Shown here: one piece after another, positions 11,671 to 23,300 of the stretch | How the letters are laid out: every line of letters begins with the position of its first letter | How positions within the stretch are numbered: position 1 is the first letter of the stretch | Source: Phragmites australis | Lineage: Eukaryota > Streptophyta > Magnoliopsida > Poales > Poaceae | Direction: 5' to 3' | DNA length: 64,000 bases | NCBI RefSeq assembly: GCF_958298935.1 | Contig: NC_084933.1 | Span: 1,223,001-1,287,000 of the forward strand | Notes under the pieces: model-generated | What the model was told of the DNA's origin: nothing | The model's database searches: none | The model's input: only the letters and a program-made list of their open reading frames with translations | Position numbers and translations under genes: made by a program

Positions 11671-12076
11671 AACCCTAATCTCTCTCTCCTAAAGCCCGAA
11701 CCAAGCCTTGCAATTAGCAAAATGGAAAAAAGTCTTGGAGAGGTGGTTTGCAACCAGCCACGTCCCTTATTTAGGCAAGTTGACATTTCCCAAACTACCC
11801 CTTAAGTCTAATACATGATACACACCCTCGAGGGACAAAATGGTCCAAGTTTTTTGTTATCCAACGGATGGACCCGGCACCTTCACGACTTTGCTTCGTC
11901 TCCACACAAGCTTCGTGATGGTGCCAAGCATCCTCCAACTTCGCCCCCAATTTTGAGGAGAAATCGGGAAACCGCCTTTCACGATTCTCAAAGCATGACT
12001 CCTCTCCGCTCGCGTAGGCTCTACGCAAGCTCCTCGATGTTGACGCGAGTCCGACCTCCGCCATGGTCTTTGACGC
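11671..12076. other. Unrecognised 0.4-kb segment between elements A and T
   Basis: Not homologous, by eye, to A, B, T or the CRM-like element. It has no long ORF. A 6-bp perfect hairpin GCGTAG/CTACGC lies near 12012-12026. It may be a fragment of another LTR. Its right end is the insertion point of element T. Confidence 0.4.
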
Positions 12077-12472
12077 TGTCGGAGGGTGAACTCCTCAAGT
12101 GGGGATCCGGAGGGACCCCTTTTGAAATTCGGCCAGGGGGATGATTCTGAATCCGCCTTGTACGTGAAATAAATGGGAGTAAATGAGATGCAGGTGGAGT
12201 GGATGATCGGATGTAGGAGGAAGTAAATGCTCAGGGGATTTTTAGACAGGTTCGGGCTGCACAGAGCGTAATACCCTACTCCTGTGTGTATGCTATAAAT
12301 GCTCTGAGAATGTCTCTCTGAGGATCTGCTGTGTTACAAGAATGTTTGTCTAAGTCTAGAGCTTTGTGCTTCTTCCGTCGTCGTCCAAAGCTCGTCTGAT
12401 GTGCCCTGGTGTTCTCAGAGCTCAGTCTCAGTGTTCTAAAAACTCGTCCTCTTCTGCGGGGAGCCCGCCCCT

Positions 12473-12480
12473 CTTTTATA
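12473..12480 (-). promoter_or_regulatory. TATA box, T left LTR
   Basis: TATAAAAG on the minus strand inside the LTR, conserved in the right LTR at 32676-32683. It supports transcription of T toward lower coordinates. Confidence 0.5.
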
Positions 12481-12954
12481 CCCGGCGGGGCGGGTGGCAT
12501 GCCCAGAAAGGATTGGCGCAAGTTCCTAGGCACCATAAATGGAAAGCAACCATCATGGGCTGCAGCTTGAGGTGACGGGGAGAGTTGAAAATGCGCCCCC
12601 ATCCGGTCTTTGTCGTCATCATTCCGCTTTTCAGCGGGTGCAGCGAGGAGGGCCCGCCGGGCAGCCACCGAGCAGCCCCGAGTGCCCGCCCGGTCAGAGC
12701 AAATCTGACACAGCAGGGCGGCAGGCGTTGCGCCTTGAGCCCTACGACGTTATCCCGAGGCACTCTGGCTGACGTGCGATGGGACCCGCGCATTAAATGC
12801 CCCCACTCCTCCCTGCCAGACCGTGGCAGGGACCGACAGCAAACGTGGGACGAGTGGTTGGAAGTGACAAGCCACGCGCCCTCTTAAATGCAGCATCGGG
12901 CCTCTCACCCATTAACACCTCACCGCTGAGCCCTTGTGGGGACCACAGGCGAAG

Positions 12955-13340
12955 GACTTCTTAGGCCCTCGGGGAACTGTGAGTGCTCGGGGACTACCGT
13001 TCATAGCCCCGAGCACTCTCTCCCGGATACGCCCTCTCTTGGTCCTCGGGGAACTCGGGTGCTCAGGGACTACTGTTCACGGCCCCGAGCACCCTCTCCT
13101 GGAACTTGACTGCTCGGGTCCTCGGGGAACTCGGGTGCTCGGGGACCGCTGTTAACGGCACCGAGCACTCTCTCCCGGAACTGACTTCTCTTGTCATCGG
13201 GGAACTCGGGTGCTCGGGGACCACTGTACACCCCGAGCACCCTCTCCTGGGACTTGGTCTTCTCGGGTCATCGGGGAACTTGGGTACTCAGGGACCACTG
13301 TGCATGGCCCCGAGCACCCTCTCCTGGGACTTGGTCTTCT
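12955..13340. repeat. Tandem repeat of about 76 bp, five copies, in the T LTR
   Basis: Units built on CCTCGGGGAACTCGGGTGCTC and CCCCGAGCACCCTCTCCTGG start near 12958, 13036, 13112, 13188 and 13262. Units diverge by several bases and one has a short internal deletion (CTGTACACCCCGAG). The truncated right LTR keeps only the first unit. Confidence 0.8.
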
Positions 13341-13438
13341 CAGACCTCGAGGAGATAACCCCCGAGGGAGGGCGTCACGTGGCACTCTGTTGTCCTGGTC
13401 TCGGAACTCGGGGACCCTTGGTTCCCATGTCACCGACA

Positions 13439-13453
13439 GCAGCCCCCGGGCCC
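13439..13453 (-). other. Polypurine tract of element T
   Basis: On the minus strand CCCGGGGGCTGC directly precedes TGTCGG of the 3' LTR. It primes plus-strand DNA synthesis in reverse transcription. Position and composition match grass Tat elements. Confidence 0.6.
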
Positions 13454-13943
13454 ATTGGTAGGCGATGGCCCATAGACTGTGAATGGGGCCCTCGTTTTCA
13501 TTGAGGCTGATCCCAGTACTGATGCCACGTGGCCTGTTCTCGGGCGCTGGTTTTTTTGGCCCAGGCATTTGGTATGGCCCAGCGGGGAACCGAAGGGACG
13601 CGTGTCCTTTCGACTTCCGAGGAGCGTGATAACGAGGCGGGAGGCGCGCGTGGCAACTACGTGGATTGATGATAGTACGCCGGCAACTGCACGGATCGAG
13701 GGAGATTCGCCTGGCACCCGTGCTGATCGAGGGAATGCGTCTTGCCGAATGCGTCGCGTAAAGCGCCGTTTGAAATCCCCTAGACATAAAAAGGAAAGGG
13801 GAGCGAACCGTTGCCCCTTACGCCATTCTTGCGATCATCGCCTCTGTCTTCTTCTTCCTTGTGCTCAGGAGCTCTCACCCTTCTTTCGGCTCGCAGCACA
13901 CTCTCTCCCCCATCCCTTCTAGCACACTCCCCACCCCCAAAAG
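13454..13943 (+). promoter_or_regulatory. Region upstream of the antisense ORF, with a TATA-like box
   Basis: No coding signal. ACATAAAAAGG near 13786 followed by a pyrimidine-rich stretch (13845-13890) could act as a promoter and leader for the antisense ORF starting at 13944. This is inference. Confidence 0.3.
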
Positions 13944-16900
13944 ATGCCGAGGGTAGGAAGCAGCCGCCGGGACAAGTCGGGCTCCGATAGCGTGCTGCCG
14001 GAGTCGTGCCTCGTGAATGAGGAGGGGGCGGAGAAAGTCCGCAAGCTCATGGTGCCCGCCGGCGAGCTTTCTGCCCTCCACGTGCCGGTCGGAGCGGATC
14101 GTCATTTTTGTCTCCTTCGTCGCCGTCGGGCTGGTGCCGCCCTTCTCCACCTTCTTCCTCCAAGTGCTGGACACCTTCGGCATCCAGCTTGTCCACCTGA
14201 GTCCAAACTCGGTGGTAATCCTGGCCATCTTTGCGCACTTCTGCGAGATGTTCGTGGGAGTGCAGCCGTCGGTGGCTCTATTCCGGCATTTCTTCGTCCT
14301 GCGAGCGGTCAGGAAGAAGAGGGGATCCTTTGGCGTGGATGTCGCCGGCTGCTGCAACTTCCGACTGCGGGACGGGCTCGGCGAACTCTACATTTTGCAA
14401 GTGCTGCGGAGCAAATGGGAGGACTGGCATCGAGATAGGGTCTACGTCGACGTCAACCCCCATGACCGCCTTGCGTTGCTCGAGACGGCGGAGGAACCCC
14501 ACAGGCCGACCTGGGAGGTGGCCCCCATGGAGGATGAGCGCATGCGCCCGGTGCTGAACCGCATCGACGACCTGCGCCGGGTGGGGCTGACTTCGGTGAT
14601 GGTGGTGGCCGACTACCTGCGCCACCGTCTGGCCCCATTGCGGGAGCGGGCCCGCTTTGCTTGGATGTACACGGGTCCGAACGACATCACGAGGACCCAC
14701 ATTGGCGTTGATGGGGACATGGAGGAGGGAGTGCTGGCGACCTTGCTAAGGGTGGTGACTGGCGTCGAGGAACTCACCTGGGCGGTCCTGCCCCGAGAGG
14801 AGCTGGCGCTCTGCGCGGAACCGGGCCGGGTGGCACTGCAAGTGACCCTGCCGGAGTTCGACGCCCAGGGCCTGGTGGAGCGTCCGGGGCGCCGGAACCC
14901 CGGGACTATACAAATCCCTGGGGTGGACGAATAGGCAGGCAACGGGCAGCAAACCGGCGGCAGGGACGCTGCGGGCGGCAGGACACAGAGCGGCGGTAGG
15001 GATGCTGTGGGCGGTAGGCAGCAGGCCGACCGCAGGGATGCCACGGGCAGCAGCCAGTAGGTCGGCGGCAAGGACGCTGCAGGAAGCTGGGCGGCGACCC
15101 AAGGGGACAAGGGGAAGCATCCCCAGTCATACGTGCCTCAGCCATCATCCTCGTCGTCGCCGTCACCTCCACGACAAAGGCTGGCGGCGGGCGGCGCGAC
15201 GGAGTGTGGCCGGGGCGGCCAATCATCGGGCACACAGTCTGGGACGGAGGCCAGGTCTAGGGCGCGGAAGCCTGAGGACCAGGGCCCGGCAGGCGGCGCA
15301 ACAGCTGGCACCTGAAATGACCCGCCTCCGGAGGTAGGCTCCAAAGCGGCCCCTCGACGGCCCGAGGGCCAGAGCCCTCCACCGAAGAGGAGGAAGACGG
15401 AGTCTGGACCGAAGCCGTAGGGCCCTGGCTTCAAAATCCCCGAGTCCCGGTGGCAGTACCGCGGGCCGAAGTCCACGTAAGCTCCTTCTTTATCTCAAGT
15501 ATGTCTGCCCGGATGTTGGTTTAGGCACTAACCTTTTTTATTTTCAGGCCGCCCAAGGACCCAGCAGGAGGCCAGATGTAGCCAGAGGAGCTGAGGCCAG
15601 CTCCCACTCCTAGGCTGAGCGCGCCCACTCCAAAGCCGAGCGCGCCGGCAGGCCCGGAGCTGAGGGTGCTGACCTGCCCTGAGCCGAGGGCAGCAGCCGC
15701 TCCCGAGCAGCTAGCACCGTCCGAGCCCGCCCCGAGCATTTCGAGGGCAGAATGAGTGACCGCGGTGGAGGTGGTTGCGGCGAGGGCGGCACCGACGCGG
15801 CAGCCATCGGGGACCCCGAGCTCCTCTGCGGAGAGGGCTCACAGAGGACCCAGCCCCCGGCCACCATCAAGCCAGGCCCCAGAGCCCCTCCCGGATGTGC
15901 TCGGAAGCGCCCGAGAGGTGATCGAGCGGCTTGAAGTGGCCGTGGCAGCGGAGCGAGCCGAGCTCGACAAGGAGCACGCCGCCCTCATTGAAGAGAGGGG
16001 GCGGCTGGAAGAGGTCGGCAAGCTCTTGGAGGCGTTGGAGGAGACGCGCGACGAGGCAGTCGCCGTGCAGGCGAAGGCCAGCTGCATGGAGCGGCAGGCG
16101 CCCGAGCGCGACCAGGCATCCTGGAGGTGGGCCGCGGAGCTGCTCGCTCGGGAGAGGCTACTTCTGGCTTGGGAAGAGGCGGTCGACAAGCGCGAGAAGG
16201 CCGTGCAGTCTACCCAGGCGGACTTAGCCCGTCGGAATGACGAGTTCGAGCATAGCCACGCCGAAGTTCTTCGTCGGGAGGAGGAGGTCGCGATACGTGA
16301 GACCGACGTTGAGATAACGACGACGGCTCAGGATGCCCGAGAGGAGCAGATTGCGCGGCGCGAGGCGGAGGCCGCCTCAGCATCGTTGGCCCTCGCTACC
16401 CGGGAGGAGCTGGCCACCAAGCGGGAGGCCGACCTGGCCACCCGAGAGCAGGCTGTCGCGGCCTGGGCCGAGCAGTTGAAGCGAGCACAAGCCGAGGCCC
16501 CGGCCACTAGGGGCGTCCCTGCCAGCGTAGCTGATGGTGTCAGCCTCGAGGACCGGCTGCAGATCACGAAGGACGAGCTTGAGACCGTCATTGCCAAGCG
16601 AACACCCTTCATTGGGTGCGGAAGTCCGTGAAGGCAGCCAAGCTCGGGCACGTAAACGTGGGCGAGCAGGGGCTGGACAAAGAGATGATCGGCCACATCA
16701 CCCTCGGCTTTGAAGAGATCGTCCGGCGCCTCAAGGCTCTTCCGAAGGCTCTGCAGGAGCTGGCGTCCCGAGAGGGGCGTGCTTTGGCCCAGGCAGTGGC
16801 CGAGCACGTTCTCGCCTGCTATCGCAGCTGAGACCCTGCCTTCTCGGTGGAGCTAGTCCGGCAGGGAGTGGTCGAGGCCGAGGAAGCGGCCGCCCGGGAA

Positions 16901-17018
16901 GCCGTTCGGGACGTTACCGCCGAGGTGGCAGAGTGCTTTATGCGGGAGCCGGCGCTGGAACCGAGTAGCAGCGGCAGTTGCGACGCGTCCTCGCCCCCGT
17001 CGGAGCCTGCGGATTAGC
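13944..17018 (+). pseudogene. Antisense ORF of element T (gypsy-type transposon domain plus coiled coil)
   Basis: Runs opposite to T's gag-pol, beside the 3' LTR. The start is taken at 13944 (MPRVGSS). The frame shifts near 14090 into a 280-residue open stretch with ERIVIF and a capsid-unrelated globular region (PPFSTFFLQVLDTFGIQL) that resembles Pfam 'putative gypsy type transposon' (PF04195). It stops at 14932-14934. A minisatellite-like GGGCGGCAGG-rich linker (14940-15060) follows. A 71-bp GT-AG intron is likely at 15477-15547. From about 15880 a long heptad-like Glu/Arg/Ala coiled coil runs to 16590, then a C-terminal part (FEEIVRRLKALP, LACYRS) ends at a stop at 17017-17019. Function is unknown. 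Frameshifts at about 14090 and 16600 and stops at 14932 and 16829 make this copy defective. Confidence 0.65.
15477..15547 (+). other. Probable intron in the antisense ORF
   Basis: Donor CAC|GTAAGCT at 15477 and acceptor TTTTATTTTCAG at 15547 with a T-rich tract. It is AT-rich compared with its GC-rich surroundings, as expected of a plant intron. Confidence 0.5.
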
Positions 17019-17019
17019 T

Positions 17020-18601
17020 TAAATTTTTTGTTTTTTGAATGTTGTAAATATGGGAGTGATCCCCTCGAGAATGGTTCTTTTTGAAATGTAATAGAAGCCT
17101 TTCTTTGGGATTGAAACTCCATTGTGCTTGTCTTGATATTGTTTGCTTTTCACTTGATGTCCCGAGAAGTACTTAGACGAACCGAGCTCGGGCTTCCTCC
17201 CCCGAGAGCAAAGTTGCCCTGACCACTCATCGTACGAGTAGTGGGACCACCCGAGCGTCCAGCCCTCGAGTCCTCGCGAGTCCACCACGACCAGTGAACA
17301 CTTTTCCACTCTGCGACCTCTCAAACAAGCAGACCGGAGACACGTGCGGGCAGAAATGCGACCAAGAGTCCCCATGGTTTGGTGGTGTCCGGGGTAGGAC
17401 TGACCAGACAGAGCACTGACAGCCCGCCCCTGGGTTCTAGGTGGTCCCGACCACTCTTTGCTCAAGCAGTAGGATTACCGGAGAACCCCAGAGACTCGGT
17501 AGTGCCCGGGGTACTGCCAAGCCGGTCGAACACCATGGCCACCATAAAAGACCTCGGTCAGCCATCGCCGTTTGTATGGTACACCTGACTGCTGTCTGTT
17601 TCTGTCATTCCGGAAAAAATGAGCACGTGGGCAGGGTTTTGTGTGCGAGGAGACCATCTCGCTGAACAGATTAGAATGCGAGGGTCCCGAGGATAACTCG
17701 GGAATAATAGTTTGTTGCATATGTACAAAAGGAAAATTGATATGACTTTAGTCACTCACTGGACAGCTGTCAGCCTTCTGGCCGACCAATCCAGGAGGGG
17801 TACGCGCCCCGGGCTCGAGGTGCCCGAGAAGTTGGTTCCCTTGTACGGAGTGCCCGAGCACTGGAAAGTAGGTGAGAGAACCAGGGGCTAGGCGGTTCTG
17901 ACCACTCATGCCCGAGTGGTAGGATTACCCGAGGACCCCGTAGGTTCAAGCAGCGCTCTGGGCACTGAGGCTCTTGCGGTTGGGTTGCTTTGTTCTTGAT
18001 CATTGATCCGTAAGCTTAAGAAAATAGGAAAAGTCTCTTTATTTGATGCGCTCCGTTAGTGCGGTACTCATTATAGACTGCTCTCATTTTTGACCCGAGA
18101 CCTCTCGAATACCCGGACCGACGAAGTGTACAAACAGAGGCATAACCAAGAGGTCTAATGGTTCGATGGCGCCCAGGGTAGGACTGGCCAGACCGAGCAC
18201 TGATAGCCGGCCCCTGTGGTCTAGGCGGTCCCGACCACTCTTTTCTCAATCGGTAGGATTACCCGAGAACCCCATAGGCTCGGTGGTGCTCGGGGCACTG
18301 CCATGCAGCCGGACACCACAGCCTACCACAACAGACTTAAGTCAGCAGCTCCTGCCTGCGCGCATACCGACCGAGATTCATTTTTATCAACGGGAAAAAT
18401 GAGAGAGTGTGTTTTCTCGCACAATCGAACATCTCACGAAACAGATGAAACATATGTATTCCAGATAGAAAAAACTCAGAATAAGAGTGTATATTGACAA
18501 TTTTGTTCAGAAGTGGTAACTTGCATGGTTGGTGGCAGCCCCCGGCCAACTTGGGCGGGGGGGACCCCTGGCCTAGTTGGCCCGAGCACAAACATGTTTG
18601 C
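17020..18601 (-). repeat. Untranslated region of T with diverged direct repeats
   Basis: No long ORF. A unit around 17310-17640 recurs at about 18100-18420 (shared blocks: GGGTAGGACTG.CCAGAC.GAGCACTGA; GGTCCCGACCACTCTTT; CTCAA.C.GTAGGATTACC; GAGAACCCC; CGGGGCACTGCCA). A shorter third copy of the middle block lies at 17867-17990. The spacing is about 785 bp. It lies between the end of integrase and the antisense ORF. Confidence 0.6.
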
Positions 18602-19986
18602 CTAGGGATAGAATTTGCGCAGATGCTTGATATTCCACGCGTTTGGGAGCGGCTGCCCGTCTTCTGCAGCCAGCCAAAACGAGCCTTGTCGCGGGACACC
18701 GATCACGGTGAAGGGGCCTTCCCACATAGGGGACAGTTTATTCTTTCCTTCGCGCGATTGAAAGCGTCGGAGAACTAGATCCCCAACCTCGAGTGATCGG
18801 GCCCGGATGTGACGCTGATGATAATGTCGCAGGCTCTGCTGGTATCTGGCTGCTCGGACAGTGGCTCGTCGCCGGCACTCCTCCAAGTGGTCGACGTCAT
18901 CGCGTCTTTGCTGTTCCCGTTCACCTTCTGAGTAGGCATTCACCCGAGGGGAGCCAAGAGTGAGCTCGGAGGGGAGGACCGCCTCGGCACCGTACACGAG
19001 GAAGAATGGAGTCTCCCTGGTGGCGCAGCTTGGCGTGGTCCGGTTGGCCTATAACACAGCAGGCAGCTTGTCGATCCACCCTTTCCCTCATTTTGCGAGC
19101 ATGTCGTAGGTCCGGGTTTTGAGCCCTTTCAGTATCTCAGTATTTGCACTTTCGACCTGCCCATTGCTCCGAGGATGAGCAACAGAGGTGAAGCAGAGCT
19201 TGATGCCGAGGTCCTCGCAGTAGTCCCTGAACATGGCACTTGTGAACTGGGTGCCATTATCGGTGATGATTCTATTTGGGACGCCGAAGCGACTTGTGAT
19301 ACTACGGATGAATTGAAGCACCGTGTTCTTAGTAACGTTGATAACTGGGACCGCCTCCAGCCACTTGATGAACTTGTCGATGCGACGTAGAGGTACTCAT
19401 AGCCCCCGATTGCTCAGGGGAATGGACCCAGGATGTCCAGCCCCCAGACCGCGAAGGGCCATGACAAGGGGATGGTATGGAGAGCCTGAGCTGGCTGGTG
19501 AATCTGCTTTGCGTGGAACTGGCACACCCTGCAGCGCCGAACCAACTCAGAAGTGTCCTGGAGAGCTGTAGGCCAGTAGAAACCTTACCGAAAGGCCTTC
19601 CCGACCAGCGTGCAGAACGATGCATGGCCACCGCACTCGCCCTCGTGGATATCAGTGAGGAGCTCACTGCCTTCTACCCGGGTGATGCATTTTAGGAGGA
19701 CACCGTCCGTGCCGCGCCGATAGAGATCCCCATCTACTATGGCATAGCATTTGGACTGCCGTGCAATCCTCTCGGCAGAGGCAACATCCCTGGGAAGGAT
19801 ATTTTCTTTCAAGTACCCTCGGATCTCATTGATCCACGAGGCATCTTGAGAACCACCGGCAAGCGCAGCGCACTCACCCGGCGGCGGCACCCTGATAGGA
19901 CTTCCCACTGAGGGCGCCGCCTGGGTTCCCTCAACTAGGCTCGAGGGTTCCCCTTCACCCTGGTTGGCAGGCAGGACGGATTGATG
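18602..19986 (-). pseudogene. pol: Element T integrase region of pol
   Basis: Integrase joins retrotransposon cDNA to the chromosome. Reading down the minus strand: an N-terminal zinc-binding segment (HEGECGGHASFC near 19620, then RRCRVCQF), catalytic core with LDILGPF (about 19432), TDNGTQF (about 19258) and NGQVESAN (about 19158), so the D-D-E residues are still visible, and a C-terminal region (YGAEAVLPSEL, RRFQSREGKNKLSPMWEGPF) ending HLRKFYP at 18602. It is broken by stops at about 19585 (TAA), 19419 (TGA), 19088 and 19051, and by a 1-nt frameshift near 19382. The N-terminal side joins 27669 directly across the CRM-like insertion. Confidence 0.85.
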
Positions 19987-19991
19987 AGGAC
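19987..19991. repeat. Target-site duplication CGGAT (left) of the CRM-like element
   Basis: CGGAT at 19987-19991 is repeated exactly at 27664-27668, just outside the two LTRs. Confidence 0.9.
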
Positions 19992-20892
19992 ATCACTCTT
20001 TTAGATACACACACACCAAGTATTCCTCCAACAATAGGTCCATTGACACGAGCTCGTGCACGTCAACTAAATAATGAGGTGAGCTCGTTCCTTAGTGTTC
20101 CTTTATATTTTGATAAGGATGGGATGCTACTGAATAATTGTGATGTATTGTTACTTAGGAACACGGGAGAAGAACAGCAAGGGCGCCCAAGCCAAGGTGA
20201 AGGTCCAATCAAGTTCGAGTCCGTTTCGGAGTCCAGGACCAGTCTGCACTAAAATCATCGCACAGGACGCATACGGACTCCGTTTTCAACGTTCTACACA
20301 TGGTTGGAAAGCTAAGGAGATAAGCTTTCCAATGGAACTGGTCCCATGTCCAAATTCTTTCTGAGTCAACAGGAATCATCGAAACAAGTGGACGTCCAGA
20401 ATCTGTCAGGGTGCTGCGCCACCATCTTTTGGGCCGTTGGGCCGTGTAACATGTTGGAGTCCATTAGGGACCCGTCCAGGGGTCCTTGGCCGACCCTAGT
20501 CTTTTATATACAGTAGCCGCCGCCCTAATTAGGGTTAGGTTTTGCTTAGATATTGATCTACACACAGATTGTGAGATTTTCGCTCTTATTCCGGACCGAT
20601 TAGGCCGTCACAAGTGTTCGTGGAACCCCAACTTCGAGTGCTTGAATTCTATTCGCAATATTTCAGATTGCATCTTCTACGTTCTTGCTTGTGTTCTCGG
20701 TACGCTTGCAGGGATTGAGCCTTCTTGGCGAGGTCAACCGCACGACACTGGTTGATAACCAACGGAGCTGTGGTGTAGTGATTGCAAGGGAGATGATCTG
20801 TTCGGGTCGAAGCCTTTGGATCATCAACGTCGAGTTCTCCACCCACCGACTTATCGCTACGTATCGGAAGATCAGGCCAACATTACTCATCA
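19992..20892 (+). repeat. 5' LTR of the CRM-like element
   Basis: 901 bp, TGATGAGGAC...ACTCATCA. It matches 26754-27663 along its whole length. TATA box TTTATATACA at 20503-20512. Confidence 0.9.
20503..20512 (+). promoter_or_regulatory. TATA box of the CRM-like 5' LTR
   Basis: TTTATATACA, conserved in the 3' LTR at about 27275-27284. Confidence 0.5.
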
Positions 20893-20894
20893 AC

Positions 20895-20906
20895 TGGTAT
20901 CAGATT
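20895..20906 (+). other. Primer-binding site of the CRM-like element
   Basis: TGGTATCAGATT begins two bases after the LTR. It equals the tRNA-Met PBS TGGTATCAGAGC except for the last two bases. Confidence 0.75.
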
Positions 20907-22141
20907 TTCAGGTTGCCCGTTAGGTAACTTCGTTTTCCCCTTTAGATTAGTCTGTTTTTCATTACCTAGATTCCAGAAAAAGCCAAAAAAATTCCGTCAA
21001 TTTCTGCTGCCCTAGAACCCTTTGTGCCTTTGCAATTTTTGTTTTCAGTTGCGCGTTGTTGAGTTTGTGTCCGTGGTCGAGTCTTGTTGCTGGTTTTAGA
21101 GTCGTGTTCTTGGTCTTTAGTCAACGCTCCGTGCTATTTTTGATCACGCTGCTATCCCATCGCCACCATCCCCACCAACAAGTCGAGCCACCACATTACT
21201 CGATTTGCCACCGCGAGCCGCCTTGTGTTACTTTCCGCCACGCCAACCATAGATAGGTCGCAAGCTGCCTTGTATCAATTGCCCTGCCACCGCTGCCCTC
21301 CTTGTTCATCTCGCGATCCTATTGCTTGCAATACCTTAAAGAGGTCAATTTCTGCAAGAGGTGCTTTGAAAAAAAAAACCCTAACTCGACAGGGGTTCAG
21401 TAAAACGAACATAACTTTCTCATACGGACTCGGAATCAGGCAAAAAAAAATTTCACGGACATCTACAGAAAAAGTTACATCCGTTGCTCCCTGCTTTGCC
21501 GGGTTCCGCCGAATTTTTTTTCCCAAATTCGCCTCGGAAGATTGAGTATTCGAGCCGCGAAGTTTCCGCACGCTTTTCAGAGAATGTGCTTGATTTTCTA
21601 TAGGCCACATCTTGCATCCGTTTGAGCTGAAAATTTCTATGGTTGTTTCTTGTGTGCTCCTAGTTCAGAAAACAATATCAGAAAAATACAAAAAAAAAAA
21701 TTCGTGATTCCTACTAGTGCTAAAAGACAAAAAAGAGAAGCACAAAGAGAACACCCAGATCATTGTGCTATTTGCTGTGTCTTTCTCTGATCATCCTTTT
21801 TAGCTTTGTTTCAGCTATTGTGCTAGGACTAGGGACACGTGATAGACCAGCAACTGTGATTCATACTTTGGACACTTATTTAGCTTTGCTCATCTGATTA
21901 CAGTTATTGCTAATCCTTGCTACCATATTGTGCCTTCCAAGCTCCACCTCCTTTGATCCGAACAGGTTCACTCTTGCAATCATCCCACGCTTCCAGACTC
22001 ATCACCGGTTGTTCCTCCTTGCTGCATTGGTAAGAACATTTGTAAGAGCGTGGTAAGACGCTTGAGTGTGTGTGATTCCACCTTCCACAACCTAGTAGTT
22101 GATAGGGATAATATTGTGTTGTCCTTTGTTTTCTACTAACC
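20907..22141 (+). other. Untranslated leader of the CRM-like element
   Basis: About 1.2 kb between PBS and gag. No ORF of note; several A- and T-rich runs. I found no stem-loop array like those of elements A and B. Confidence 0.5.
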
Positions 22142-23300
22142 ATGTCAGGTGATGGCTCTCCGTCGGATTTTGATTGTGTGTCCAAGGAAGAACTCAATAA
22201 AGCCTTGCAGGATCATACTAGACTATTGATAGACATTAGAACAAGCATTGCTAACCTCGTCACGCGAGTCAACGACCTTGAGTTGCGACAGCCACCACAG
22301 GATGATGACCATTCACATGATGATGATACTAATAATGGTGACCAAGAAGATGGTGAGGTTTTTGTTGGGCAAGATGCGCGTGCTGAGCAACATCCTCGTG
22401 CTGAACAATTACGTCGTGACCAACAACAACATCGTCAAGGTAATGGAGGTAATAATGTTAATCGCAACGGTCGCGATGATCCTTATTCTAAGATTAAGTT
22501 TTCAATGCCTCCTTTTGATGGTGCATATGATGCTGATGCTTATTTGAATTGGGAAATGACGGTTGATCAAATGTATAGTTCTCATATGGTTCCTGAAATG
22601 CATAGAGTTAGACTAGCCACTTGTGAGTTCACGAATTATGCTATTATTTGGTGGAATGGTTTAGTTTCTAGTGGCTTAGAACCTGAATCATGGCCTAGAC
22701 TAAAGTGTGTCATGCGCAATAGATTTATTCCTCCTGATTATACACGTGAATTGAAAAAGAAATTACAGCGCTTAAATCAAGGTTCTAAATCTGTGCATGA
22801 TTACTATCAAGAGCTTCAAATTGCTATGCTTCGTTGTAGTATACAAGAGGATGATGAGGATACCTTGATTCGTTTTTACTCCGGGTTGAGACGTGAAATT
22901 TAGGACCTTGTTGATTATAAAGATTACAATACTACCAATAGGTTGTTCCATTTTGCTATCTTGGCAGAAAAAGAACTGTAGGGTCGACAACAGGTGCAGA
23001 AATTGCGGAACAATTTTGGGAGTACATCTACTTCACGAGTACCACCCGGACAAGCAACAACATTCCCTTCTACATCTACACAATCTGCTGCCCCCTCCTC
23101 CAACACTCGGGCGCGTTCAGCAGGAGCACCACAACCATCACGTGAGGTGAGTAAATCTACTGTTTCGCAGGATCCAATGCCAAGCTCTTCTTTAGGTGCA
23201 GCTACCACGGGTCGTACAACGGGCATTGTGTGCCGTCGCTGCCAAGGTATTGGCCACGTCATGAAGGATTGCCCAAGCCAGCGAGCATACTCCGCAACAG
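22142..23300 (+). pseudogene. gag: CRM-like gag with in-frame stops
   Basis: Start MSGDGSPSDFD at 22142. A coiled N-terminal part and an acidic Asp/His/Gln linker (about residues 45-115) lead into the capsid domain from about 22500 (FDGAYDADAYLNWE, WWNGL, SVHDYYQELQ, IRFYSGLR). A TAG at 22901-22903 and a second TAG near 22978-22980 interrupt the same frame. It then stays open from 22994 through the CCHC zinc knuckle CRRCQGIGHVMKDC at about 23229-23272. Gag packages the RNA in cytoplasmic particles. With two stops this copy would give only a truncated capsid. Confidence 0.85.

Larger units (their letters stand above)
12077..13438 (-). repeat. 3' LTR of element T (1,362 bp)
   Basis: Termini TGTCGGAGGG (12077) and ATGTCACCGACA (13438) give the inverted repeat TGTCGG/CCGACA. 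The first 0.95 kb matches the right LTR at 32281-33229 closely, including the CTTTTATA box. It contains a five-copy tandem repeat at about 12955-13340. The plus-strand flank at its left end is GACGC. Confidence 0.85.

Noticed and set aside
12276..12668. Minus-strand frame of 130 codons, repeated at 32479-32871
   Set aside because: It occurs in both LTRs of element T in the R/U5-like part. Its duplication comes from the LTRs, not from a gene family.
20043..20252. Small plus-strand gene with RARARQLN
   Set aside because: It is the 5' LTR copy of the pol C-terminus of the CRM-like element, not an independent gene.
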